Shown here in pieces: positions 42,131 to 51,997 of a stretch of DNA of 64,000 nt. The translations under genes were made by a program, and so were the position numbers. Under the pieces are notes generated by a model. That model was not told where the DNA came from. It ran no database searches and worked only from the letters and a program-made list of their open reading frames with translations. The DNA comes from Immersiella caudata (lineage: Eukaryota; Ascomycota; Sordariomycetes; Sordariales; Lasiosphaeriaceae), in assembly GCA_030512335.1 (NCBI GenBank), contig JAULSU010000006.1, positions 2,108,001 through 2,172,000 on the forward strand, in the 5' to 3' direction. Positions within the stretch are counted from its first letter, which is position 1. Each line of letters begins with the position of its first letter.

Positions 42131-45100
42131 ATGGCGGACAGCACGCTCCATCGCCAACTTCGGGCAGCCGCACCCACCGAGGTGTCTGAAATTCTGGCCA
42201 AGGCGCTGCAAACGACAGACGCTGCAACGTTGGCCTCCCAGCTGCTCGCCGCGACTGAGACTGGTGCGCTCCCGCCTGCGGTTTTTCAGCAGTACATCAC
42301 GCACACCCGCGACCCGCAGGCCCTCGCTGCGGGGCTCAGACAAACCCACAGCGCGTCCATCAGACGCGTCGCAATCAGCCAGCTGGACGCCGCCCTGCGT
42401 GCCGGTCCTCATTTTCGCGCCACATGGGCTGCCCTCGGCGGCGCAGCGGGCATCGCGGCTCTGCTGCGCGAGTTGAGCGTTCATGATGTCGAGGCGCTGT
42501 GCAGCGCGATTGGTGCAGCGGGCGGCAAGAAAGACCCCGCAGCGACAGCCGAGAAGGAAAGTGCCGTGACGGATTTGTACGGTTTGGTGTATAAGAGCAG
42601 CCCAGATGAGGAGTTGGCCGATGGTCGCGACGAGAGACCGCTGCGCGAATCGTACCGGCGGCTATTCGGCGCCTGCACGGCTGAGTTCCGAGCACAGTGG
42701 CATCGCAAGCCCGCCGACACAGCGGCGCCATCTCCATCGCATACCCCTGGGGCGAGGAGCGTCGCCTACCCGGACTACCTCCTCCCCGGCCAAGAGGAGA
42801 AATTCAGGGGCCCGAGGAGAAGATCCGACAAATTGCATGGTGTCGAGTGGTTGCTGAGCCAGGAGAAGCTGAGGAAAGCCCAACGAGATGCAGCAGAGAT
42901 CATCGACGTCTGCCATGCCAAGGACCTGAAGATCGATGCGCCCGAGCTCTACAGCCAAGTCTTGCTGCGCCTGGTGGCGAAGATGCAGAGGAAAAGGCCA
43001 CCTCCCGGCTCAAGGGACAAGACTTGGGACATGATTCTAGCGTGTTTCAAAAGGTGGCCGGAGCTTGCACATGAGTTGAACTTCGACGAGGACGGACTCT
43101 TGCGGCACGCTATCCATTGGTGGAACAACCTCCCGACTGAAGAGCGCCATGTCAAGGCCGGAGCGGTCTTGCGTGCTTTGCTGGATCTTGTGCCAGCGTC
43201 GGTTTTCCCCACGGTGGTCGACTATCCGGGAATTTTGCGCGCCAAGCTGCCGTATCGGTGGGAGCTGTTTGTTTGGCTGCTTCGCAACCCGAAGAAGTAT
43301 GGTATCGACATCGACGCGCCCCGTGAGGAGGCCAGGGTGAAGTTGAAAGCGCTCAAAAGCACCGTGTGCATTCCTTCAGAGCTGTTTGTTCTGCTGCCTG
43401 CCGACAAAGCAGCCGACCTTTTGAATCTTCTTTCAGAGGCACGGCCCGACAATACCTTCCTTTCGGCTCGATGGGATAGAATGTCGATCCTCTCACAGAC
43501 CGCTGAGCCTACGAGTGGTTCCCGAGGAGATTTTCCAATAGTTCACAGCGTTGCTGTGACACGGTTGGACCCGAAAGACCCCCGGAGGGTTGGCTCGGAG
43601 GTGCTCAGCAAGGTCGAAGATCTCATCAAGCCCCGGATGGTACAGGCGAGCCAGAGCCGTGACTGGAATGACCGTCTATTTTGGACCAGGTCAGCGCTCT
43701 TCTTGAGCATCGCGTCCGGTTCCGTTGAGCTTTACTCCAAAACACTTCGCTGGGCGAGGCGGTTCGACAAGGACCCTCAGACGGTGAGCCGTCTGTACCA
43801 AGGCGATGTCGTCACCACTAGGGAGGGATTGAACATGCTTGGTGCCGTTCCGTCAAGCAACCGACTGAGCGTTGTACCGCTCAATACTGTGAAGACAAAC
43901 ATCGTGGCCGCGAACAAGGTTGTTGTCCAGCTACTCGAGACAGCGGCAGCGGCGCTCCAGGAGCCTGGATATAGCGTACACTCTTGGTACACCATCGGCA
44001 GGCTCGCATTCACCGTTGTCAGAGAACGAATCCAGCTTGTCAACGCCTTCCAGACCTACCACGGGCTATCCGACATCGAGGTGTACGATTTAGTCTGGCG
44101 GCCAACTATCGACATGCTGATCGATGCTGAGAAGATTGTTCTTGTGGAAGACCATGCTGGCATGAATCTCGCTGGACGGAGTGGCTTGCTCGACAGTGCT
44201 CATGTCACGGAACTTAGGGACCACACCTGGCGTTTCATTGATGATCTCGCCAAGGCAAGAGACGAGCTGTGGCAACAGGAACGGGTGAAGCGACAGCCCT
44301 CTGTCTTGACGCTGCATCCACTCTGCCCAAGGGGGCTCCCTGTACAGTCGCTGTGCCAGTTCCAATTTGGAGACGCGACTATCAAGCTCCCTTTCGTTGT
44401 TTCAAGGGCCGAGGCAGTGGTGTTCGCTGACGGGAAAGCCCTTCAGAGCCCGATTCCCACGGATGAGGAGACATGCGCTGCCCTCTCGAGCTTTGTTGAC
44501 GACTACAAAGCCTGCCTCGAGACGTATGTTAGCGCCGGCGACGACGAGGAGAACCGCAAGGAGAGAGTTGCCCGGGCGTGGCATCACGCGACAACGGAGC
44601 TGACTAGGGGCATCGTCATCGACGATGAACAGGCTCAGGCATTTTGGAAGCGCTGGGCGTTTGCCTCGTTTTTGAAGTGGGTGCCCGAGCCTTCAGCGTC
44701 GACCAAGAAGACGAGGCCAGGCCCCGTATTTCCAGAGGTGGACGATCCCAGCGAACCCTTCGAGTGGCATCCAGACCCTGCGGCAAAAGCCTCGCCGAGC
44801 TCAGAACAGGCACTGCCCTGCCCCGTCACTGTGCTGGAGCTGCTTCTCCAAGGTGAGGACGGGAGTGAACTGTGGGACACGCGACCTGCGCCATACAGGA
44901 AGACTGTAACGATAAAAGCTGTTCCCGGGTTCTGGAGCCCCGGGCGATACGACAAGCCGCTCTCTGGCGAGACGCAGGATGTTTACATCGCCGCCGCAAT
45001 GCTCTATATCAACAGCCAGGTCGGAGCTGACACTTCTCTCCTGAAGAAGCCTTATCCCTCAGCCGAAAATCCTCGATTCCCTGCTGTTTATCTTGCCGAC

Positions 45101-47227
45101 GAGTTCTTGGAACAGTGCAAACCACCTAGTCTCTTCGCCTGCTTTTCGGTCCTGCAGTCCTACCAGGAGAGGATTCCCTCTGCATTGCTCCTGCAGTTAG
45201 CGCGCTCCATGCTGCAGAAGCTAAAGATAGGTGGGAAGAAGAATGCAGACAATCTCAGGCTGACGATGGATGTCGTCATCCTTCTTTCCAGGGGCGAGCG
45301 ACCGCAAGTTGCCTGCGATGTGGTTCAAGATATTCTTGTCGACGGACAAGGCGACAGTTCTTGGCATAGACACGTCTTTAACAGCGGTTTCCTTGCCTTG
45401 CTGCCAGCAGGAGAAGTCAAACGGTTCCTGAATGCCATGGCAGACGCCATGACAAACAGACTGGCGCAAGCAAAGAAAGCCCAGACGCCAGCACCCGGAC
45501 CCCTTGAAGAGCCGCCCGCCGCTAAGAGCTCGCAGCCCTTCGTCAAGATCACCACTGTCAAGATGCTGGCGCAGACCCTTCGAGGCTCGCATGTCATCGA
45601 TGAAAAGACCACCTGTGCAATTTTGGCGAAGATTCTCAGCAACTCCGATCACATGGACATTAAGATTGCCGGCATCGAGAGTCTTGTCGATGTCTTCACC
45701 AACACCAAGGACGCCAAACTCAAGCACACCATCATGGACGTTCTGCGAAGGCGAGTGGCGCCTATTGCTGCGTCCCTCGTCGAGCGCCGGCCCATGACAG
45801 AGGAGGACTGGGCCAAAGCGGAGGCCGAAGGGACCGTTCCCGAGATTGCAGACGTGTCTCCCACCGAGCGCCCTCTGCTGAACCTGCTCTTCCACATCGG
45901 CCTGGATAACAACTTGAAGCTGACGCCAGAGTGGAATAGAAAGTGGGTGGAGACCGTCTTGTTCGACGTCTTGGAGCAGTCGAACGAGAACAACCGCCGA
46001 TGGATCGCGTTGTTTGAGAAGGCCAACTCTCTCAGTCGCCCAGCAGGCGAGGCTCTCCCGGTCGTGCCTGTCGTGGCCCGCATGTACAACGATCTTCTTA
46101 GGGATAGGCCCGAGTTTGTGAGCACCGAGATCTTCGAGCGCATCAGGCAGCATGTCATGGCGAATATCTCGCCACCCCCTGGTATCGCAGTCATCAACGC
46201 CAAGATTAAGAATGATGCCGGACTGGCCGCCTCGAAAGGGGTACAGCATTGGCGCAACTTGTTTGGCAACGGGAATATCGGCGCACTTTATCTTGGAATC
46301 GACACTTGTGCTGCGCTCTTGAACAGACCGGCCTCTGTTTGGGATAGCTTTCCCGCCGACGGCGTCACCGTGCCGCTTCTTCAGGACTTCTTGCTTTCCG
46401 TGGCCGATGTCTTCATCGATGCTGCAGACCTCCGGGCCCTCAACCACCTCGAAGTGGCACTCAGCACCGTCCCCACCTGGGGCTTCAACCGAAAACACTG
46501 TCGCGAGTCCCAAATCGCCAACGCCACTCCCGTTCTGGAGGGCATCGTCTCCCGGGTGGATAGCCTCCGCACCCCCGAATGGCAGCGCGATCGCCACCGT
46601 CACCCTCGACGCCTCCCCGACACCTTTGAGACCCGTCTACGCATCCTTTCGTACCCGTCCACTTCCTTCAACAACCACTCTGAGCCCGCGCCGGACGCCG
46701 AGATCACCGCCTTCGGGAACCAAGTCATCGCTCTTATCGACGAGCTTGCCCGCCGCGGCACGCCATATCACGACGACTGGAACACTCTCAAGGCCGCCAT
46801 CTGCCGCAGCCCGGTCAGTAAGTCTGACTTTTTGCGGATTGCCTTGGTTCTCGGGCGAGGCGTTGCCGACCCCGATGACCCGCGTGAGCCCACCCTCACC
46901 GAGTACATGCGCGCCGAGCTCGCCCGCGAACTCATCCGGAAGGGCGAAGACCCAAAAGATAGGGCGGTCCTACGTCGAACGAGAGACCTACTGGTGCTTC
47001 AGTGGAAGCATAGCCATAATGAAGTGATTCGGGAGCGGGCGCGGGCGACGATCAAGGGGCTGAAGGGGAGTGCCAAGACGAGGAGGGATGGAAACCAGTT
47101 TTGGGCGAAATATGCCGAGGAGTGGAACGCGGCGATTCTGGCTGCTTGTGCCGCTTTTGGTGCTAAAGGCGCCAGGGCAAAGCGAGATGGCTGGATGGGG
47201 GAGGATAGCTCTGATGATGAGCTGTGA
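42131..47227 (+). CDS. Very large single-exon protein (1698 residues), helical-repeat-like, function unknown
   Basis: Open without intron for 5.1 kb from ATG (MADSTLHRQLRAA) to TGA. I do not recognise a domain. Composition and spacing suggest many amphipathic helices, as in ARM/HEAT-like scaffolds: runs such as EILAKALQTTDAATLASQLLA, AVLRALLDLVPASVF and CAILAKILSNSD. There is no signal peptide, membrane segment or catalytic motif. The C-terminus is basic then acidic (ARAKRDGWMGEDSSDDEL). A His-Arg patch near residue 1490 (RDRHRHPRRLP) and a Pro/Ser linker near 220-245 break the helices. The lack of introns in a gene of this size is uncommon next to its intron-bearing neighbours. It is probably a conserved fungal protein of unknown role; a scaffold or transport function is a guess. 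Confidence 0.85.
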   Translation: MADSTLHRQLRAAAPTEVSEILAKALQTTDAATLASQLLAATETGALPPAVFQQYITHTRDPQALAAGLRQTHSASIRRVAISQLDAALRAGPHFRATWAALGGAAGIAALLRELSVHDVEALCSAIGAAGGKKDPAATAEKESAVTDLYGLVYKSSPDEELADGRDERPLRESYRRLFGACTAEFRAQWHRKPADTAAPSPSHTPGARSVAYPDYLLPGQEEKFRGPRRRSDKLHGVEWLLSQEKLRKAQRDAAEIIDVCHAKDLKIDAPELYSQVLLRLVAKMQRKRPPPGSRDKTWDMILACFKRWPELAHELNFDEDGLLRHAIHWWNNLPTEERHVKAGAVLRALLDLVPASVFPTVVDYPGILRAKLPYRWELFVWLLRNPKKYGIDIDAPREEARVKLKALKSTVCIPSELFVLLPADKAADLLNLLSEARPDNTFLSARWDRMSILSQTAEPTSGSRGDFPIVHSVAVTRLDPKDPRRVGSEVLSKVEDLIKPRMVQASQSRDWNDRLFWTRSALFLSIASGSVELYSKTLRWARRFDKDPQTVSRLYQGDVVTTREGLNMLGAVPSSNRLSVVPLNTVKTNIVAANKVVVQLLETAAAALQEPGYSVHSWYTIGRLAFTVVRERIQLVNAFQTYHGLSDIEVYDLVWRPTIDMLIDAEKIVLVEDHAGMNLAGRSGLLDSAHVTELRDHTWRFIDDLAKARDELWQQERVKRQPSVLTLHPLCPRGLPVQSLCQFQFGDATIKLPFVVSRAEAVVFADGKALQSPIPTDEETCAALSSFVDDYKACLETYVSAGDDEENRKERVARAWHHATTELTRGIVIDDEQAQAFWKRWAFASFLKWVPEPSASTKKTRPGPVFPEVDDPSEPFEWHPDPAAKASPSSEQALPCPVTVLELLLQGEDGSELWDTRPAPYRKTVTIKAVPGFWSPGRYDKPLSGETQDVYIAAAMLYINSQVGADTSLLKKPYPSAENPRFPAVYLADEFLEQCKPPSLFACFSVLQSYQERIPSALLLQLARSMLQKLKIGGKKNADNLRLTMDVVILLSRGERPQVACDVVQDILVDGQGDSSWHRHVFNSGFLALLPAGEVKRFLNAMADAMTNRLAQAKKAQTPAPGPLEEPPAAKSSQPFVKITTVKMLAQTLRGSHVIDEKTTCAILAKILSNSDHMDIKIAGIESLVDVFTNTKDAKLKHTIMDVLRRRVAPIAASLVERRPMTEEDWAKAEAEGTVPEIADVSPTERPLLNLLFHIGLDNNLKLTPEWNRKWVETVLFDVLEQSNENNRRWIALFEKANSLSRPAGEALPVVPVVARMYNDLLRDRPEFVSTEIFERIRQHVMANISPPPGIAVINAKIKNDAGLAASKGVQHWRNLFGNGNIGALYLGIDTCAALLNRPASVWDSFPADGVTVPLLQDFLLSVADVFIDAADLRALNHLEVALSTVPTWGFNRKHCRESQIANATPVLEGIVSRVDSLRTPEWQRDRHRHPRRLPDTFETRLRILSYPSTSFNNHSEPAPDAEITAFGNQVIALIDELARRGTPYHDDWNTLKAAICRSPVSKSDFLRIALVLGRGVADPDDPREPTLTEYMRAELARELIRKGEDPKDRAVLRRTRDLLVLQWKHSHNEVIRERARATIKGLKGSAKTRRDGNQFWAKYAEEWNAAILAACAAFGAKGARAKRDGWMGEDSSDDEL

Positions 47228-47485
47228 GTTAAAGGGCATGCTTGAAGTTAAATTTCTTAAGCTTGCGATAGTGATTATAAATTATAGAGAAGAGTGGTAG
47301 GCTGTTATTGGGGGGGGGGGGGGTTTAATTTTTTATTTTTTTTGAATATATCCCTTTTTCCAGGTTATCTTCTTGAGCATCGATCCGGAAGTCAATACTA
47401 GGCAACAGATGGCGTTGGAGATGGGTTGTATTAGACGAGTACTTCTTCGTAACGTACTACCGGTTTTCCCCAGCATCAACTTGCT
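47228..47485. other. Short convergent spacer with a G14 run
   Basis: It carries 14 G at 47310-47323 followed by a T-rich stretch. It holds the 3' ends of both neighbours. Confidence 0.5.
47310..47323. repeat. G14 homopolymer
   Basis: Fourteen consecutive G just after the 1698-residue gene, followed by T-rich DNA. Confidence 0.9.
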
Positions 47486-48010
47486 TCATTGGTGATTCGC
47501 ACCCCTCGCCTCCTCTTGCTCCCTCTCCCAGCCCTGCTCCTCTTCCTGGCGCACATCAGCCATATCCTCATCCTCCTCCTCCGACCACTCCTCCTCATCT
47601 TCTTCCGATCTATTCCCAAAAGGTTCAGGACTCTCCTCCCCATTACCCGAACCACAAACAGTCGTTCCCTCCATCAGATTAGCCTTTTTAAGCTGTTCCG
47701 CAAGCATTCCAAATGTCGCATACATCCCATCCAACCGGATTGTCTTGATGTCACCGCGCTCGAGCTTCTCGGAGTCCCGATGAGTAATTGCGGCTTTCCA
47801 GCGCTGGACAACAGACGGGCTGATATCCACCTCGAGGAATACTTCGGCTGCGAGATCGAGAAGGTGTGTGTACTTGAAGGTGATGTAGGAGCGGTTGCAG
47901 GTTAAGCAGATCTTGAGGAAGGGAAGTTCTGGTTGCGAGTTAGGGTCGGGGCCGTGGGTGGTTTTGTTTGGGCAGGGGGGCGATCCGGATGCCCATGGTA
48001 TGGAGGGCAT
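47486..48010 (-). CDS. Small acidic protein, hypothetical
   Basis: An ATG at 48010 opens 174 residues. The N-terminal part contains FLKICLTCNRSYITFKY, with a CxxC pair, and a helical middle (VVQRWKAAITHRDSEKLERGD). The C-terminal third is extremely acidic (runs of Glu/Asp, EEDEEEWSEEEDEDM). Family not recognised. No signal peptide. The acidic tail could bind histones or basic proteins, but this is a guess. The gene call rests on length and ordered composition only, so it may be wrong or may lack an upstream exon. Confidence 0.4.
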   Translation of the reverse strand: MPSIPWASGSPPCPNKTTHGPDPNSQPELPFLKICLTCNRSYITFKYTHLLDLAAEVFLEVDISPSVVQRWKAAITHRDSEKLERGDIKTIRLDGMYATFGMLAEQLKKANLMEGTTVCGSGNGEESPEPFGNRSEEDEEEWSEEEDEDMADVRQEEEQGWEREQEEARGANHQ

Positions 48011-48586
48011 GGCTGGTTCAAAGATGGGTCAGTTCACGTTGTTGCATTCAGGGGTAATGGGGTGTGGATTACTGCTTTGTTGAGGTGTCTGCTCCCAAGA
48101 TTTGGGCCCTTGGAGTGGTCGTTTTGGGTTTGTGGGTGAGTTCTTTGGGAGAAGAGAGCGTCAAGTTGCGAGGTGAGGATCTCACTTTGTGGGGTGAGAA
48201 GAAGTGAATACATTCTGTGTTGTCAAGTGTACACGCCGAGAGCCTAATTCTCGGCGCAAGGTCAAATACGTACTGCGGTGTCTTGCGGTGTCGTGTGGAA
48301 TAGTACGAAGTACCACGGGCACATCCGATCATCGTGGCTGTCCTTCAGGGGCTATACTTGAAGAGGCATCCCGTCAAGTTCGTTAGTCTCACTGTCTCAG
48401 ATCTTCCAGGCAAGTTCATGCATTTCGTCCATAAGTTTTAATGATAATGATGCTTCTCGTTGCAGGCTATCCGTGACCTGCTAGTCCATGATCCAAGATA
48501 TTGGCAGCATTAAAATTAACCACCAAGAATCATGCCACCCCTTGCAAAACCTTCCATACACGTTCTTCTCTGCCAGTCTTTCCCAC
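48011..48586. other. Intergenic, nothing recognised
   Basis: I see no coding region, RNA gene or repeat in this stretch. Confidence 0.4.
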
Positions 48587-48927
48587 CTAGGTGCTCTCCT
48601 CCAAGATCCTCCTCAAGCCCTCAACCATTAGCTCCATCAAGGCTCCCACCGCCACCACAAATCCCTCCATCTGCTTCTCTCCCTCGACGAAGAGCTCGTA
48701 ACACTTCCAAAGCATCTTCTTGTGGTGGTTGAATTCCTCCTTGGTAATGGCGATGAAGGTGTCGGGACCGAGGTGCAGCAACTCGAACTCGGCGTCGCAG
48801 GTGCGGGGGGGTTTTGCTCCTTCGTGCACTCCTTCTTTCCTTCCTGGTCATTCTTGAGCACCAAGGAAAATTCGGGCTCGGTCGGGGGGTAGGTGGCCAG
48901 GGGGCGGGAGATGTGAGTGATCATCAT
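48587..48927 (-). pseudogene. Small gene interrupted by a +/-1 shift at a G7 homopolymer
   Basis: From the ATG at 48927 the frame reads MMITHISRPLATYPP, then EFSLVLKNDQEG and KKECTKEQ, after which it becomes a Ser/Pro/Thr jumble. A second frame starting just there reads TCDAEFELLHLGPDTFIA, TKEEFNHHKKMLWKCYELF and ends EGLRRILEEST at 48587, which looks like real protein. The switch falls at a run of seven G on the plus strand (48805-48811); one more base in that run would join the two frames. It is either a sequencing or assembly error in a real gene of about 112 residues, or a recent frameshift. The family is unknown. A plausible 5' UTR intron precedes the ATG. Confidence 0.45.
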
Positions 48928-50037
48928 CTTGTCTGGTGAAGTAAGGGTTAGATGGAGTTGGAGGGGAGGAACACGGCTGCTTACCCTTGGTGCTTGAGAT
49001 GATGGTTTTGAAGATGATTGGTGGGTTGTGGGATAATTAGGTGTGTTGGGAGTGAGGAGATGGTGAGGAGATAGTGTTGAAATATCTCGGGAGTGAGAAG
49101 ATGATGGATGGAAGGGGAGAGTCACCCCTTTTCAGGTCTTGGGGACAGGTTTAGCGTATCGTCTCAAATGTCTCATGGCGCCAGTGTGGCAGCCCTAACA
49201 GACTTTTCCTTGGCAGGTGAAGACGGGACCAAGGGATGACATGATGTTAATGTTGAAGCTTGCTAAGTGAAGTTTCTTTGCGAGTCGCCAAGGTAAGTGA
49301 AAAAGTTTTGGGGGTGGTCGCTGGAATTTACCTTGCCGAGACTTCCATTGCATATGGTGATAGGTAGCAGTGGAAGGGTGTAATCATAAAGCTTGAAATT
49401 CACAGGCCGAACAAGAGCCAAGCCAATCACTGCCCCCAAGCGCCATGGAGTCATCGCTTCGTCGGATGAAGAGGGTACCGGAGGGAGGTTCGCCCGCGCC
49501 GGTGGCACCAAGTTGGAATTTGGGAAATACCATTGGCTTCAACAATGAAAGTGAATCAGAATTCCAATCCTCTCCCTTGACCCCGAGCACGAGGGCGCTT
49601 GGAGCCAAGCACCAGATTGCATTCCATTTTCGGCTAGGCCGCTTTTTCTTCGGGACGGGTGGGTCGGACTTAAGGTCCGCCCAGCCTCACCTGAGCTCCC
49701 ATTCCCGATGCGGACAACAATGTCGAACGAACCTGGAAACCAGTCTTCGCCAAATAATCTCGCGACGCCCAAGTGTCCACGAGGCCTTTGGCGGTGCCGT
49801 ACCGTGTGTCGCCCAGCCCCGATAATACCGGAGCGATTCAATCTCCATGCCCCGAGGCGCGACTTGACTCGGGCTGTTTTTCAATTCCAGAGACCGCCTT
49901 TCTCCAGCCTAAGGCCCGGCCTTCTATAAAGCTAGAGGTCATGGGCGCCTGGTCGATGGCTCAATCTACCCCCATCGACCGCTTTCCGCAAGCACATCAT
50001 CGATTGAGAGATAACGCTGCACCTCTCAGACGCCGCC
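48928..50037. other. Intergenic, divergent promoters
   Basis: Upstream of both the frameshifted minus-strand gene and the SDR gene. Short frames lack any domain. Nothing else is seen. Confidence 0.4.
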
Positions 50038-51166
50038 ATGTCTTCCGCCGCCCCCATTCCCCGCTCGCTCGACCTTCGCCAAAACAAAGGCATGGCAAGA
50101 ATCTTCATCGAGTCCCAGTTCTGCACCAAGACCCAAAAAGTTGGCCTCACCCCTGAGACTTCGCTCTCTGGCAAGACAGCCCTCATCACCGGCGGAAGCG
50201 ATGGCATCGGCCTCCACGCCGGCCGGCATTTTCTCTCGCTCAGCGTCTCCCGCCTCATCCTCGCCGTCCGGTCCCCCGAAAAGGGCGAGCGCGTCGCCTC
50301 CCAATTCCGATCCGAGTTTCCCTCTGCCACCGTCGACGTCTGGCCTCTCGAAATGACCTCGTACGACTCCATTCAGGCCCTCGCAAGGCGGGCTTCGGCT
50401 GAATTTGCCAGCGGCAAGCGGCTCGACATCGCCATCCTCAACGCGGGCATCGTTCGAGCAAATCTCAACATCGCGGAAACCACCGGTCACTGCGATGTCA
50501 TACAAGTCAACTACATCTCCACCTTCCTCCTCGCCATTCTTCTCATCCCCATCCTCCGCCACAAGTCGACCAGTGGAAAGACATCCTCTCCAGGCCGCCT
50601 GACCATTGTCAACTCGGGAACAGCTTACAATCCCAAGTTCCCAAACAGGAACACGAGGCCCTTCCTCGCTTCATTCGACGACCCCAATACTTGGGTATCG
50701 ACGGTGCAATATCCCGCATCCAAGGCGCTGGGACATCTGTTCATGGCGCGACTCCTCGACCATCTGCCCGCAGGCCTCGAGGACGAAGTTATCATCAACC
50801 TGGTCGATCCGGGATACTGCAAGGGGACTGGTCTGCATCGCGATGCCAAAGGGGTCCTTGCGTTTGTTCTTCAGCTGAGCAAGACGTTGACGGCCCGATC
50901 GCAGCAGGATGGGGCTTGGACGTATGTTGATGCGGCCGTTACCAAGGGAAAGGAGTCGCATGGATGCTTTGTCATGGATTTTGAAATAAAGCCGTGAGTT
51001 TCGATATCAACCCCCGATGTTGGTCAGGGCTAATTCTCGTTTTAGATTTGCGTCACTTGTGTACGACCCCGCCGGTAAGGAGGTGATGGATGCTTTGTGG
51101 GACGAGACAATGGCCGAGCTGTCGTTTGCTGGGGTGGAGCAGGTGCTGGAGTCATTGAATCACTAG
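50038..51166 (+). CDS. Short-chain dehydrogenase/reductase (SDR)
   Basis: Two exons, 50038-50993 and 51046-51166, giving 358 residues; the junction CC|A restores Pro before FASLVYDPAGKEV. The Rossmann nucleotide motif TGGSDGIG (about residues 54-61) binds NAD(P). NAG (ILNAGI) marks strand 4. Catalytic residues are Ser in IVNSGTAYN and the YPASK pair (Tyr and Lys, about residue 224). The Arg in LAVRSPEKG after strand 2 favours NADP(H). The overall pattern, with WPLEMTSYDSIQ and a long C-terminal part, matches the many fungal retinol-dehydrogenase/WW-oxidoreductase-like SDRs of undefined substrate. No signal peptide. It lies 831 bp upstream of the GH5 gene on the same strand, without evident pathway links. 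Confidence 0.88.
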
Positions 51167-51997
51167 GTTCCATCCCTCCTGCGTCTCAATCGTTGTCAAA
51201 GGACGCTCAAAGGGTTGAGGTCGTCGGAACAATATTTTGTTGGCACATTTCTTGGCGTTGCGTTTTCTTTTATCACCTTTCACTTGGATCTTGGCTCCCC
51301 TTTTCGTATAATACCTCCGCGATGTACTCCCTTCCTACGCTCTAATGCTATTGGCCCCGTTCGTCTGCTTCTCGATAGAGCGCCAAGCACGGTAGTGTGT
51401 TGGTCAGACTTGGCGATACACGACGTGTTTATTCACCTTCCCGATCCGGCCTCCGTCTCCTCTCCGTTTTGACGATCGACCCCTTGTGCAGGAGCTGAAG
51501 CCACATCCTAGCCCTACGGAGGTATCTTTGCTGCAACTCGAAGCTTATTTCTTCTGACCCTGCCAATATGCACCCCAGAGACCGGGAGCATGGGTTCAAT
51601 GCCGGGTGGCTGTCGCGATCGGGTCCGTTAGTCAGGTAGGATGGTGTGGGTCTGTCTTGGCTCAAACGTCACTTGGAGTTATCCGGGAGGCTCGAATCTC
51701 AAATTTCAGGTATGTTTCGGGCGGTGGACGGTTCATGATACGTAACGCAAGGCTTCTCGGGGGGATAAGATAAAGTTCGGGGGGATTGTTGTGGTGGAGC
51801 CTTCAGGGGCAGCCAGTCGGGGGTGCTCTGAGGGTGCGGAGACGGATGCGGAGACGCTGCCGGCGGACGTCTTCCGGCGGTGCATTGGTGCCCGAATGGG
51901 CCGAGACGCGGGGACGTCTCACAAAAGTCGCAGGCACCGCACTTTTGCGAGCTCCTCTCTTGCTGCGTTTTTGTTTTTGCCAGTACATTCAGTCATC
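51167..51997. other. Intergenic between SDR and GH5 genes
   Basis: It holds the 3' flank of the SDR gene and the GH5 promoter and leader. I see nothing else. Confidence 0.45.

Noticed and set aside
45221..46603. 460-codon minus-strand frame
   Set aside because: It lies fully inside the 1698-residue plus-strand gene and has no domain. It is a mirror of GC-rich codon use.
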